NCBI GenBank assembly: GCA_036881865.1
Contig: JBAJNM010000018.1
Location: 1-33,876 of the forward strand
Direction of reading: 5' to 3'
From: Parvularculales bacterium
Lineage (GTDB): Bacteria; Pseudomonadota; Alphaproteobacteria; JAPOUT01; JBAJNM01
Length of the DNA: 33,876 nucleotides
Shown here: in pieces, positions 8,102 through 17,135 of the stretch
How the letters are laid out: every line of letters begins with the position of its first letter
How positions within the stretch are numbered: position 1 is the first letter of the stretch
Notes under the pieces: model-generated
Databases searched by the model: none
What the model was told of the DNA's origin: nothing
What the model saw: only the letters and a program-made list of their open reading frames with translations
Program-made: the position numbers and the translations under genes

Positions 8102-9772
8102 TTATACCTTATCCTGCTTTGGGTCGCGGAAGGCATTGGTTAGAGGCCAACGTCGATCACGACCAAAATGCCTCACCCCCACCTTAACACCGGGGGCTGC
8201 CTGTCGGCGTTTATACTCTGCTATGTGAAGCAAATGTTCAACGCGCCTCACCACATCCTCGCTATGGCCATGTGCTACAACCTCTCTCACGCTCATATCC
8301 CGCTCTACCAGACATTCCAAAATATCATCCAGCACATCATAAGACGGCAGGCTATCTTGATCTTTCTGGTTTTCGCGCAATTCTGCCGTGGGGGGTTTGG
8401 TAATAATTGTCTGTGGAATAACCACCCCTTGCGGACCCAACCCTTCATGGGGGCGGTGAGCATTACGCCAGCGCGATAATGCAAATACCTGCGTCTTGTA
8501 TAAATCCTTGACGGGATTAAACCCGCCGTTCATATCGCCATATAAAGTGGCGTATCCAACAGAAACTTCCGACTTATTTCCCGTGGTCAACACCATGTGA
8601 CCATATTTATTGGACAACGCCATCAACAATACACCCCTTATGCGAGATTGTATGTTCTCTTCCGTAATGTCAGGAGGTTTCTGCTCAAACAAAGGCGCAA
8701 GGCTTTCCTCTAACGCTTCAACGCTCTCGCCGATGGCAATTTCTGATAGTTTAACACCAAGGTTTTGGGCACATGCTTTTGCATCAGAAAAACTACTATC
8801 CGCGGTATAGCGAGACGGCAACATCACGCACCACACCCGCTCTGCTCCCAGTGCATCCACAGCGATGGTGGAACACAGGGCGCTGTCAATGCCCCCCGAT
8901 AAACCCAGCACGACACCAGGAAACCGGTTTTTGTTCACATAATCCCTAACGCCGATCATAACGGCGTTGTACATGGCTTCAAGCCCCTCCTGCAGAGAGG
9001 TTTGCTCTCCTGTAGCACAACTCCAACCGGATTCCTCCTGCGACCATTGGGTTACCGACACACAATCCCGCCACGCCGGTAACTGAACCGGCTTTGACAT
9101 ATCTACATTCACCACAAAAGAAGCACCATCAAAGACCAACTCATCCTGCCCTCCCCACTGATTGATATAAATCAAGGGCAAGGCGCATTCCTGAACACGT
9201 GAGGTTACATGGGCCTGTCGGTTAGCAAATTTGTCATGACTAAATGGTGAACTATTTGGCACAATGAGCAAATCTGCACCCGCCTGCTTTAAGATAGCGG
9301 TGACATCCTCAAACCATACATCCTCGCAAATCGGTACCCCCAGCCGGACCCCACGCCACTCAATAGGCTGTGGCATTGGCCCCGATATAAACACGCGCTT
9401 TTCATCAAAAACGCCGTAATTGGGCAGGTGGGTCTTAGCGCAATGACCCACAAGAGCGCCCCCGTCAAGCAGCACGACACTGTTATGCAATTTCCCTTCC
9501 AACACCCATGGTGCACCTAGAAGCAAAGCCGGTCCGCCATCGGCTGTCAGCGCAGCTAACTCTCTCACCTGTGCTGTAACCGCTTCCTGAAAGGCCGAGC
9601 GCAAGACGAGATCCTCCGGCGGATAGCCACTCAAAAATAATTCACTGAACACTACTAAATCGGCGCCTTGCTGTGCCGCCTCCTCCCGAGCGCGACGCAC
9701 CAACCCGCCATTACCCACAACATCCCCAACAATGGGGTTCAACTGGGCTAGGGCTATAGCGAGTTCTGTCAT
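8102..9772 (-). CDS. nadE: Glutamine-dependent NAD+ synthetase
   Basis: Last step of NAD synthesis: amidates deamido-NAD using glutamine and ATP. The 556-residue protein has an N-terminal nitrilase-type amidase domain with catalytic triad candidates E44 (FSELFLSGYPPEDL), K113 (CAKTHLPNYGVF) and C149 (VPICEDVWF). It also has a C-terminal synthetase domain with the SGGIDS pyrophosphate loop at residues 292-297. Both domains look complete. GGAG sits 5 bases upstream of the ATG. The 156-base region before it is shared with a divergent reductase gene and probably holds the promoters of both. It is followed immediately by gltX, an order also found in Rhizobiales. Confidence 0.96.
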   Translation of the reverse strand: MTELAIALAQLNPIVGDVVGNGGLVRRAREEAAQQGADLVVFSELFLSGYPPEDLVLRSAFQEAVTAQVRELAALTADGGPALLLGAPWVLEGKLHNSVVLLDGGALVGHCAKTHLPNYGVFDEKRVFISGPMPQPIEWRGVRLGVPICEDVWFEDVTAILKQAGADLLIVPNSSPFSHDKFANRQAHVTSRVQECALPLIYINQWGGQDELVFDGASFVVNVDMSKPVQLPAWRDCVSVTQWSQEESGWSCATGEQTSLQEGLEAMYNAVMIGVRDYVNKNRFPGVVLGLSGGIDSALCSTIAVDALGAERVWCVMLPSRYTADSSFSDAKACAQNLGVKLSEIAIGESVEALEESLAPLFEQKPPDITEENIQSRIRGVLLMALSNKYGHMVLTTGNKSEVSVGYATLYGDMNGGFNPVKDLYKTQVFALSRWRNAHRPHEGLGPQGVVIPQTIITKPPTAELRENQKDQDSLPSYDVLDDILECLVERDMSVREVVAHGHSEDVVRRVEHLLHIAEYKRRQAAPGVKVGVRHFGRDRRWPLTNAFRDPKQDKV

Positions 9773-9928
9773 ATTATGCTCCGTTATCCTGTCTGATTAA
9801 AGCAGCCTGCCGCGCAAAACAACCATTATCATCGAGGAATACATCCGATTGGGGATGGACTTTATCAACTCAAACGGCAAAAATACCGATCCTGATAAAT
9901 GACCTTTGTATAAAGAGGATAAAATCCT
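9773..9928. promoter_or_regulatory. Divergent promoter region, nadE / MDR reductase
   Basis: A 156-base gap between divergently transcribed genes must supply promoters for both. It is AT-rich towards the right. No -35/-10 pair is clear enough to assign. The last 13 bases form AGGAT-AAA-ATCCT (9916-9928), a small stem that pairs the ribosome-binding AGGA of the rightward gene with the bases just before its ATG. Confidence 0.4.
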
Positions 9929-10933
9929 ATGAGCCAAACTGTTAATCGCCGTATTCTTCTGGCAGCAAAACCCTCTGACAAGCTAGAGCCGCAGCATTTT
10001 TCTATAGAAGATGCTCCCATAGATGAGCCGGGGGCCGGAGAAATCTTGATCAAAATCCTATATCTCTCACTAGATGCCGCCAACCGCGCATGGATGCAGG
10101 GGCGCACCTATCGGGACGAAGTAGGGGCCGGAGTTGTAATGCCTGGCAATGCTTTGGGAGAAGTTGTTACTTCCAACGACGCCTCCTTTGCTCCCGGTGA
10201 TCTTGTGGAAGGGGATTTGGGATGGCAATCATATGCGGTTCATCCGGCACAAGACTTGCAAAAACGCACAACCCATGAGCCCTTGAGTCATTTGCTGGGT
10301 ATCTTGGGAATTACCGGCAAGACAGCTTATTTTGGCCTCTTGGATGTCGGTCGCCCTAAACCCGGAGATGTGGTTGTGGTATCAGCAGCAGCGGGTGCCG
10401 TTGGTTCTGTAGCGGGTCAGATTGCCAAACACATGGGGTGTCAGGTGATTGGTATTACCGGTAGTGCGAAAAAATGTAACTGGATTACTCAAACCCTTGG
10501 CTTTGACGGAGCCATCAATTATAGGGAACAGAAAGTCGGCAAGGCTCTGAGAGAAGCCTGCCCTCAAGGCATTGACGTCTATTTCGACAACACTGGCGGT
10601 GATATTCTGGAGGCCGCCCTGTTTTCAATGAAACAAGGTGGGCGAATTGTGTGTTGTGGGGCTGTCTCTCAATATGACACCGGCAACCCAGGTCCGGGTC
10701 CGCGTGGTGTGCCGGGCCTAATTGTCACCAAACGGCTCACTATGGAGGGCTTTGTGGTGATGGATTTCGCTCCACGCTGGGCGGAGGCGGAATTACGTCT
10801 CGCTCAATGGGCAGAGGCGGGGTATATTCATGTTGCTGAAGATATTCTGGAGGGGCTGGAGCAAGCACCCACCGGGCTGATTGGTCTGCTGGCTGGAGAA
10901 AACACCGGCAAGCGACTCGTCAAGGTTGCCTAG
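9929..10933 (+). CDS. Zinc-independent NADP-dependent oxidoreductase (MDR superfamily)
   Basis: A 334-residue medium-chain reductase of the leukotriene B4 dehydrogenase / curcumin reductase (CurA, YncB) group, which typically reduces the double bond of alpha,beta-unsaturated ketones or aldehydes with NADPH. Seen: an N-terminal GroES-like domain without the structural or catalytic zinc ligands of alcohol dehydrogenases, then a Rossmann domain with SAAAGAVGSVAGQIAKHMGC (AxxGxxG-type cofactor loop, about residues 151-170), and the family segments GIDVYFDNTGG and GRIVCCGAVSQY. The C-terminal GENTGKRLVKV is typical. It is the first of two tandem paralogues, 49 bases apart and presumably in one transcript. 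The substrate is unknown. Confidence 0.9.
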   Translation: MSQTVNRRILLAAKPSDKLEPQHFSIEDAPIDEPGAGEILIKILYLSLDAANRAWMQGRTYRDEVGAGVVMPGNALGEVVTSNDASFAPGDLVEGDLGWQSYAVHPAQDLQKRTTHEPLSHLLGILGITGKTAYFGLLDVGRPKPGDVVVVSAAAGAVGSVAGQIAKHMGCQVIGITGSAKKCNWITQTLGFDGAINYREQKVGKALREACPQGIDVYFDNTGGDILEAALFSMKQGGRIVCCGAVSQYDTGNPGPGPRGVPGLIVTKRLTMEGFVVMDFAPRWAEAELRLAQWAEAGYIHVAEDILEGLEQAPTGLIGLLAGENTGKRLVKVA

Positions 10934-10982
10934 TACAAACACATAAACAAGAGAACGTATAAACAGAGAAAAAGGAATTATC

Positions 10983-12008
10983 ATGTCCAACATTATAAGC
11001 AAAGAAATCCATTTAGCATCCCGTCCTAATGGTATGCCAAAATTGTCAGATTTCACTCTTGCCGAGAATAGCCTGTCTCAACCGGAGGCCGGGGAGTTTC
11101 TGGTGCGCAATATATGGATGTCTGTAGACCCCTATATGCGAGGACGCATGATGGATCGTGAAAGTTATGTACCTCCCTTTCAGATTGGTCATGTCCTAGA
11201 GGGCGGCTCTATCGGTCAGGTGGTAGCCTCATCTCACGATGATTACGCGGTGGGAGACTACGTCAGCGGCATGATGGGCTGGCGGGAATATTTCATCAGC
11301 AATGGCGATATGATGAGCAAGGTAGATCCCTCCATAGCACCCATTGAAACATTTCTCGGTACTCTGGGCATGCCAGGCCTAACGGCGTATGCCGGACTGC
11401 TACGGGTCGGCGCTTTAAAAGACGGTGAAAATGTGTTTGTCTCCGCGGCCTCCGGTGCTGTGGGATCTGTTGTCTGCCAAATTGCCAAAGCCAAGGGATG
11501 CCATGTGGCTGGAACCGCCGGTTCAGACGAAAAATGTGCCTGGTTGGAGAAAGAGGCCGGCATAGATGCTGCCATCAACTACAAAACATGCGGCGATTTA
11601 GATAGCGCTATTCGCAGGGCTTCCCCGAAGGGTATTGATGTTTGCTTTGAAAATGTCGGTGGAGCACATCTTCAGGCAGCATTAAATAATATGCGCATGC
11701 GCGGCCGTATTGCTCTGTGTGGCATGATTGATCAATACAACAATACCGCTCCTGAGCCTGGCCCTAACAATCTAATCTTGGCCGTGGGTATGAGTCTAAA
11801 AATGGAAGGCTTTATTGTCACCAACCATATAGACATGATGTCGGATTTCCATCGTGACATGGGACAATGGATTACCGAGGGTAAAATCAAATGGCGTCAA
11901 ACAGTAGATGAGGGTATAGAAAAAGCACCGGAAGCATTTTTAAAACTGTTCACAGGTGATAATTTCGGTAAGATGCTGGTGAAGGTCGGACCCGACCCGG
12001 CAATCTAG
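10983..12008 (+). CDS. Zinc-independent NADP-dependent oxidoreductase (MDR superfamily), second paralogue
   Basis: A 341-residue member of the same CurA/prostaglandin-reductase-like group as its upstream neighbour. It shares the SAASGAVGSVVCQIAKAKGC cofactor loop and the GIDVCFENVGG and MRGRIALCGMIDQYN segments. It differs in the N-terminal half (VDPYMRGRMMDRESYVPPF, the more canonical family motif), so it is an old duplicate rather than a recent copy. AAGGA lies 7 bases before the ATG. It converges on the DAHP synthase gene with only 3 bases between stops. A role in removing enones or in saturating unsaturated intermediates is inferred from the family. Confidence 0.9.
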   Translation: MSNIISKEIHLASRPNGMPKLSDFTLAENSLSQPEAGEFLVRNIWMSVDPYMRGRMMDRESYVPPFQIGHVLEGGSIGQVVASSHDDYAVGDYVSGMMGWREYFISNGDMMSKVDPSIAPIETFLGTLGMPGLTAYAGLLRVGALKDGENVFVSAASGAVGSVVCQIAKAKGCHVAGTAGSDEKCAWLEKEAGIDAAINYKTCGDLDSAIRRASPKGIDVCFENVGGAHLQAALNNMRMRGRIALCGMIDQYNNTAPEPGPNNLILAVGMSLKMEGFIVTNHIDMMSDFHRDMGQWITEGKIKWRQTVDEGIEKAPEAFLKLFTGDNFGKMLVKVGPDPAI

Positions 12009-12011
12009 CGT

Positions 12012-13412
12012 TTACGACCCCGTCATAGAAGCGAGAGGGGTGCTGCTGCCGATGATGGTCTTCTCACGTTCTTTTTTCAAGCCTTCCGCAACCATAAACG
12101 CTAACTCCAGCGCTTGGCTGGCGTTAAGGCGCGGGTCGCAATGGGTGTGATAACGGGCAGATAAATCCGTTTCCGTAATCGCCTGAGTGCCACCAAGACA
12201 TTCTGTTACGTTCTGGCCGGTCATTTCCAGATGAATACCACCTGCATAAGACCCCTCTGCCTGATGAACAGACATGAAAGCCCGCACCTCACTCAAAACG
12301 CGCTCAATAGGGCGCGTCTTATAGCCATTTATGGCCTTAATCGTATTACCATGCATGGGGTCACACGACCACACAACTTTGCGACCCTCGCGCTGAACCG
12401 CCCTTATAAGCGCCGGTAAGTGCTCCTCAACTTTATCCGCACCAAATCTGCAAATAAGAGTAAGCCGCCCCGGTTCATTATCAGGATTGAGAACATCAAT
12501 CAAGCGGAGTAATTCATCTGGGGTAAGAGACGGACCGCACTTCATGCCGAGAGGGTTTTTAATCCCCCGCACAAAATCAATATGAGCTCCATCCGGCTGG
12601 CGGGTCCTATCTCCCACCCAGAGCATATGAGCAGACGTATCGTACCAATCACCCGTTGTTGAATCTACACGGGTCATCGCTTGCTCATAACCCAGCAGAA
12701 GAGCTTCGTGACTGGTGAAGAAGTCCGTGCTCCGCATCTGGGGAATGGTAGAAGGATTCATGCCACACGCCCGCATGAAGGCCAAGGATTCGGTAATCCG
12801 GCTCGCGAGTTCTTCATAGCGAGTACCCCCCAGAGAGGAGGCGGCGAAGTCCATGTTCCAACTATGCACAAGTTCCAAATCAGCATAGCCCCCTTGAGCA
12901 AACGCCCTCAAGAGATTCAACGTAGACGCCGCCTGTCTATATGCTTGCAATTGACGCTGAGGATCCGGTTGCCGCGCCCGCTCTTCAAACTGAATGCCAT
13001 TGATAATATCGCCCCGATAACTTGGTAGCGTCACACCATCTATGGTTTCATAATCATCTGAGCGCGGTTTGGCGAATTGTCCGGCAATGCGCCCCACCTT
13101 AACTACAGGTGAGGATGCTGCAAAGGTTAAGACAATCGCCATTTGCAGTAACACCCGAAAAGTATCCCGTATGACATCAGGATGATGCTCAGCAAAACTT
13201 TCAGCACAATCACCACCTTGCAACAGAAAAGCTTCACCTTCTGTCACTTGTGCTAATTGTTGCTTTAGAGTACGTGCCTCGCCAGCAAACACCAGAGGAG
13301 GGAACCCGGCCAAGCGCGTCTCCACTGCCACTAATGCGTCAGAGTCAGAATAATTCGGCACTTGCCGAATAGGTTTTGTACGCCAACCATCAGGCATCCA
13401 GGGCGCTGTCAT
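12012..13412 (-). CDS. aroG: 3-deoxy-7-phosphoheptulonate synthase, class II
   Basis: First enzyme of the shikimate pathway (phosphoenolpyruvate plus erythrose 4-phosphate to DAHP). The 466-residue length and motifs belong to the class II (plant-like/AroA-II) family. Examples are the opening ...[32 protein letters not shown] (metal-ligand Cys), [12 protein letters not shown], the MHGNTIK motif with WSCDPMHG, and a C-terminal [11 protein letters not shown] followed by the CDPRLN segment. Class II enzymes are usual in Rhizobiales. The leader is AT-rich with a weak GCGGAA ribosome site. It stands alone, between gor (same strand, 93 bases downstream of the preceding aroG start) and the convergent reductase pair. 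Confidence 0.95.
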   Translation of the reverse strand: MTAPWMPDGWRTKPIRQVPNYSDSDALVAVETRLAGFPPLVFAGEARTLKQQLAQVTEGEAFLLQGGDCAESFAEHHPDVIRDTFRVLLQMAIVLTFAASSPVVKVGRIAGQFAKPRSDDYETIDGVTLPSYRGDIINGIQFEERARQPDPQRQLQAYRQAASTLNLLRAFAQGGYADLELVHSWNMDFAASSLGGTRYEELASRITESLAFMRACGMNPSTIPQMRSTDFFTSHEALLLGYEQAMTRVDSTTGDWYDTSAHMLWVGDRTRQPDGAHIDFVRGIKNPLGMKCGPSLTPDELLRLIDVLNPDNEPGRLTLICRFGADKVEEHLPALIRAVQREGRKVVWSCDPMHGNTIKAINGYKTRPIERVLSEVRAFMSVHQAEGSYAGGIHLEMTGQNVTECLGGTQAITETDLSARYHTHCDPRLNASQALELAFMVAEGLKKEREKTIIGSSTPLASMTGS

Positions 13413-13505
13413 GGTTTTTTGTTCCGCTGTTTGAGAGACGAAAGGAGAACATACACTTATTGTTATTTTTGCGCAATTTCTCTTTTATTCATAATTTATC
13501 CAGCC

Positions 13506-14867
13506 CTAGCCTGTCCACTTTTCCCGCATGGTAACCAGTTCCTCAGCCGCTGTAGGATGAACTGCAATGGTCGCATCAAACTGAGCTTTAGTAGCTCCCA
13601 TCGTAACTGCAATCCCCACCGCCTGTATCAACTCGCCACTATCCGGTCCCATCATGTGAACTCCCAAAATGCGGTCCGTCTTGGGGTCTACCAGTAATTT
13701 CATCAGAGTTTGCTCATCACGCCCGGATAAAGTGTGCTTCATAGGGCGAAACCGGCTCTTATAGACATCCACCTCTTCATAGCGCTTGCGGGCCTCTGTT
13801 TCCGTTAAGCCCACCGTACCCAAGGGCGGTTGGCTAAACACAGCGGTAGCAATAATGGAATGATCCACGGTCAGTGGATTGTCATTAAAAACCGTCTCTG
13901 CAAAAGAAACCCCTTCACGGATAGCAACCGGCGTCAAATTAGCGCGGTTGGTCACATCACCTATAGCATAGATATTTTCCACGTTGGTTTTTGAGAATCC
14001 ATCAACCTGCACAGCCCCTTTCTTGTCAACAACAACTCCTGCCGCTTCAAGACCCAACCCCTGAACATTAGGCACACGCCCGGTGGCATACATCACAAGG
14101 CCCGTCTCTAGTACCTCTCCCCCTTTGAGAGTGACCTTCACCCCTGTCTTATTTTTCTTAAGATCCTCAACGTCACTACCGATACGCACGTCAATCCCCT
14201 TTTTTGTCATCTCTTCACGTAGACCGGTACGCAAATCCTCATCAAAGCCACGTAGGATTTCATCCCCCCGATACAACAACGTAGTCTTAACTCCAAGGCC
14301 ATTAAAAATACCCGCGAATTCAACAGCAATATACCCCCCCCCAACAACCACAATATGATTCGGTAGCGTCTCTAGATGAAATGCCTCGTTAGACGTAATG
14401 GCGTGCTCAATGCCCGATACATCAGCCGGAACAAAGGGTGTTGCTCCCGTAGCAATCAGAATTGTTGCTGCTGTCAGAGTCCGTCCGCTAGCAAGGCGCA
14501 CCGTATGATTGTCAACCAGTTCGGCGTGCTCATTCACTATAGCCACACCTGCTTTTTCCAGATTAGTAATATAAACGCCGTTCAACCGATCAATCTCACG
14601 ATCTTTATTACGGATAAGAGTCTCCCACGAAAAAGACGGCTGGGACATCTGCCAACCAAAACCGGCAGCATCCTCCATATCTTCGCCAAAGTGACTGGCA
14701 TAAACAAACAATTTTTTTGGCACACACCCACGAATAACACACGTACCGCCAATGCGGTATTCTTCTGCAATCGCTACCCGCGCGCCATACTGCGCCGCCA
14801 TGCGGCTTGCCCGCACACCACCGGAACCTGCACCGATGGTAAATAAATCATAATCGTACGTCGTCAT
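13506..14867 (-). CDS. gor: Glutathione-disulfide reductase
   Basis: FAD flavoprotein that reduces oxidised glutathione with NADPH in the cytoplasm. It has 453 residues. Seen in order: FAD-binding GAGSGGVRASRMAA (about residues 12-25), redox-active disulfide GGTCVIRGCVPKK (CxxxxC at about 43/48), NADPH-binding GGGYIAVEFAGIFNGLG (about 174-190), the second FAD motif IYAIGDVTNR, and the C-terminal HPTAAEE with the active-site His contributed across the dimer. The ATG overlaps the rpiA stop by four bases (ATGA), so it is translationally coupled to rpiA. The gph / rpiA-gor neighbourhood is typical of Rhizobiales, usually with a DUF2059 gene between rpiA and gor that is missing here. Confidence 0.95.
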   Translation of the reverse strand: MTTYDYDLFTIGAGSGGVRASRMAAQYGARVAIAEEYRIGGTCVIRGCVPKKLFVYASHFGEDMEDAAGFGWQMSQPSFSWETLIRNKDREIDRLNGVYITNLEKAGVAIVNEHAELVDNHTVRLASGRTLTAATILIATGATPFVPADVSGIEHAITSNEAFHLETLPNHIVVVGGGYIAVEFAGIFNGLGVKTTLLYRGDEILRGFDEDLRTGLREEMTKKGIDVRIGSDVEDLKKNKTGVKVTLKGGEVLETGLVMYATGRVPNVQGLGLEAAGVVVDKKGAVQVDGFSKTNVENIYAIGDVTNRANLTPVAIREGVSFAETVFNDNPLTVDHSIIATAVFSQPPLGTVGLTETEARKRYEEVDVYKSRFRPMKHTLSGRDEQTLMKLLVDPKTDRILGVHMMGPDSGELIQAVGIAVTMGATKAQFDATIAVHPTAAEELVTMREKWTG

Positions 14868-15571
14868 TGTTGGGCCTCCATAATATGTATGCCCTCTGCA
14901 TTGGCGATCATAGCCTTGGCTACCATACCAATAAACAATCCATGGCCCAGAACGCCCGGAATGGCATCCAAAGAGACCGCCAGAGAAGCCGGTGAAGTTA
15001 TCTCATTTACGTAACAATCGTAGATATGATTTCCCCCATCTGTAATATAAGGCCTGTTATCTTCTCTCTTTCGTAACGCAACCTTGTCTGGCAAATTTAA
15101 CTCTTTAAGACAAATCTGGATAGCCCGTGCCGTAGCGACAGCACAGAATCTATCAACCTCGACCGGCAGAGGAAACCGCCCAAGCCTATCAACCAACTTA
15201 CTCTCATCAGCGATAACCACAAATGAGAGCGCCGCATTTGCTACAATTTTCTCCCGCAATAAGGCTCCACCTCCCCCTTTGATAAGACGTAAATCAGAGT
15301 CAATCTCATCTGTGCCATCCACCGCAAGATCAAGAGATGGCATATCTTCCGGTGCTATAAGAGGAATACCTGCTTGCTCCGCTAAGTGTGCTGTGCCTTC
15401 AGACGTAGCAACCCCCTGCACTTTCATCCCCCCCTTCGTAACCTTCTCTCCTAAATACTCAATAAACCACCGCATAGTTGTGCCGGTGCCAAGTCCCAAA
15501 ACCATGCCCTCTTCCACCAGGTCCATACTATGGGCCGCAACCTTTTTCTTTAACGATAGCGCTTCGCTCAT
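14864..15571 (-). CDS. rpiA: Ribose-5-phosphate isomerase A
   Basis: Interconverts ribose 5-phosphate and ribulose 5-phosphate in the pentose phosphate pathway. I chose the ATG at 15571 (235 residues, MSEALSLKKK...), which has AGG 7 bases upstream; an in-frame start at 15607 would add 12 non-conserved residues. Motifs: GLGTGTTMRWFIEYL (phosphate-binding), DGTDEID (catalytic Asp region), and KGGGGALLREKIVA (catalytic Glu in LLREK). It forms a coupled pair with gor and is divergent from gph across 85 bases. Confidence 0.95.
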   Translation of the reverse strand: MSEALSLKKKVAAHSMDLVEEGMVLGLGTGTTMRWFIEYLGEKVTKGGMKVQGVATSEGTAHLAEQAGIPLIAPEDMPSLDLAVDGTDEIDSDLRLIKGGGGALLREKIVANAALSFVVIADESKLVDRLGRFPLPVEVDRFCAVATARAIQICLKELNLPDKVALRKREDNRPYITDGGNHIYDCYVNEITSPASLAVSLDAIPGVLGHGLFIGMVAKAMIANAEGIHIMEAQQ

Positions 15572-15656
15572 ATTTTTACCTGTTACTCTGTTACGATGCC
15601 CAATCATAGCGTAACATACGATTAGAACATGCTACCGTATCACGAATAAGTCTTTT

Positions 15657-16346
15657 ATGATGACACCCACCATCCTTTTTGACCTAGACGGTACGCTGGT
15701 TGATACAGCCCGCGATTTAGTTGAAGCCCTCAATGCTGTGCTAGATCATCATGGGCGCACCCCGGTTTCTGTTGATGAGGGACGTCTGATGGTAGGTTAC
15801 GGAGGACGCGCCCTACTAAAACATGGCTTTGCCGCTACCGGCACACCCGCTGATGATGGCCTACTGGATACCTGCTTTCCCCTGTTTCTAGAAAAATATG
15901 AGGCTCATTTGACGCGCTACTCCACACTTTATCCGGGGCTTGTGGCACAATTAACCTCTCTGGTGGAGGAAGGTATTCAGTTGGGGGTAGTCACCAACAA
16001 ACCTGAACGTTTAGCACGTCTTGTGCTGACCGAGACCGGCATAGACCATTATTTTTCCGCTCTCATTGGTGGCGATACTCTGGCAGAGAAAAAACCTCAT
16101 CCCGCTCCTCTCATAGCGGCCCTTAATCAGATGGGTGGCTCTGCAGCACACGCTCTTATGGTAGGAGACAGCCAGATTGACAAAGATAGCGCGCAGGCAG
16201 CCCGCATGGTTTTTATTGGCGTGAGCTTCGGCTATAGCAAGCCCCCTATGGCAGCCCTTGAGCCAGATGGCCTGCTTAACCACTACGATGACCTACCCGC
16301 TGTCGCACACCATCTGCGCCCGCTTGACTTCTCACCTCCCTCATAG
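15657..16346 (+). CDS. gph: Phosphoglycolate phosphatase-like HAD hydrolase
   Basis: Likely 2-phosphoglycolate phosphatase. It is a 229-residue HAD-superfamily protein. Motif I is FDLDGTLVD near residue 8 (nucleophile Asp and second Asp). Motif II is VVTNKPERLA (Thr, with the NKP typical of Gph). Motif III Lys lies in EKKPHPAP, and motif IV is MVGDSQIDKDSA. A helical cap domain lies between motifs I and II (Gph type). The start is ATGATG; either Met could be used, and no good ribosome site is seen. It is divergent from rpiA, as in Rhizobiales, and is followed 21 bases later by a tRNA gene. Related HAD enzymes share this fold, so substrate assignment rests on the NKP motif and the context. Confidence 0.88.
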   Translation: MMTPTILFDLDGTLVDTARDLVEALNAVLDHHGRTPVSVDEGRLMVGYGGRALLKHGFAATGTPADDGLLDTCFPLFLEKYEAHLTRYSTLYPGLVAQLTSLVEEGIQLGVVTNKPERLARLVLTETGIDHYFSALIGGDTLAEKKPHPAPLIAALNQMGGSAAHALMVGDSQIDKDSAQAARMVFIGVSFGYSKPPMAALEPDGLLNHYDDLPAVAHHLRPLDFSPPS

Positions 16347-16367
16347 CCACTATAGGCATTAGCATAA

Positions 16368-16443
16368 GGGCGGTTAGCTCAGTTGGCAGAGCACAGTGTT
16401 CACATCGCTGGGGTCACTGGTTCAAGTCCAGTACCGCCCACCA
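16368..16443 (+). tRNA. tRNA-Val (anticodon CAC)
   Basis: The cloverleaf can be drawn by hand. Acceptor GGGCGGT pairs with ACCGCCC. D stem is GCTC/GAGC. Anticodon stem CAGTG/CGCTG has one G-T pair, with loop TTCACAT giving anticodon CAC. T arm is ACTGG-TTCAAGT-CCAGT. The discriminator is A and the CCA is encoded (16441-16443). It reads GUG valine codons. It sits 21 bases after gph and is followed by an AT-rich accessory-looking patch. No copy of its 3' end is seen downstream. Confidence 0.96.
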
Positions 16444-16520
16444 TATCCATGCGTGAATACATATAACTTCAAACAAAAAATATTAATTTTACACCAAAGT
16501 CACTGAGAAATTTTTTCCAT

Positions 16521-17135
16521 CTATTCATCCAACTCGACGTATGTACAATTATAAATGTCGCGAAGCAATTCACCGTCAAACCTCCAGTAGGGACTTGGTT
16601 GGACCGAATAATCAATACCCAACACAATACGTGTTGCGCGTGTCAGAGACATTTCCTCACCTCTGAAAGTCACTTTCTTGGGGCCAGAAACTTCAGCGGT
16701 GTCCTCCGAATTTACTGCCTGTAAGACGGAGCCAGTCGGGATTGACATCTCGTTAAAATTTAAATTGGGTCGTCGAGACGAGAGGCGTTTAGCGGCTTCG
16801 CGGGACTGTGTATCTATCTCCTCATTCTCAGCATTGATTTGAGGCGTAACGTCCTCAAGCCCGAGCCGGTCAAGTAGAACCGACGCCTGCACTTCAGCAA
16901 TTTCAAAAAATTCACGCTGACTATTAATGCGATAAGGGCCAAAGGCAGTGTGCAAAGCTTTTTCTACGGCAATCTCATCTTCTACTTTGACAGCTTTTGC
17001 GCATTCGAATGGAACCGGAACACCAGTTGAGTAGAGTTCACCCATTCTGGCTTGTGGATCCTCCCGTGTCGTCTTTCCAATTTTTACCAATCCTGGCATT
17101 GCAGAATTAGTGAGAAGATAGATAATCCCGGCCAA
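16521..17135 (-). CDS. GIY-YIG (T5orf172-type) nuclease family protein
   Basis: I chose a TTG start at 17135: AGGAGG lies 6 bases upstream, and the protein then opens MAGIIYLLTNSAMPGLVKIGKT, as this family normally does. It has 204 residues. The N-terminal GIY-YIG domain (about residues 3-90) has the degenerate GIIYLL...KIG motif, R30 in the expected helix, and a downstream H62...R69...E75 cluster (LHTAFGPYRINSQREFF) typical of the T5orf172/MUG113 subgroup. The C-terminal ~70 residues (133-204) read as a small domain with IPTGS, VTFRGEEMSL and YWRFDGELLRDIYN, resembling RAMA-like modules found on such nucleases. DNA cleavage is the family expectation; the biological role is unknown. It lies beside tRNA-Val, converges on it, and sits among AT-rich spacers, so it is probably a transferred gene. 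Confidence 0.75.
   Translation of the reverse strand: MAGIIYLLTNSAMPGLVKIGKTTREDPQARMGELYSTGVPVPFECAKAVKVEDEIAVEKALHTAFGPYRINSQREFFEIAEVQASVLLDRLGLEDVTPQINAENEEIDTQSREAAKRLSSRRPNLNFNEMSIPTGSVLQAVNSEDTAEVSGPKKVTFRGEEMSLTRATRIVLGIDYSVQPSPYWRFDGELLRDIYNCTYVELDE

Noticed and set aside
7741-8187. 148-residue open frame antisense to gltX and nadE
   Set aside because: It covers conserved motifs of both real genes on the other strand, and its own translation has no family features.
14376-14846. 156-residue frame antisense to gor
   Set aside because: Lies over the FAD and disulfide motifs of gor; low-complexity translation.
15084-15614. 176-residue frame antisense to rpiA
   Set aside because: Mirrors the rpiA gene; Ser/Pro-rich shadow translation with no ribosome site.
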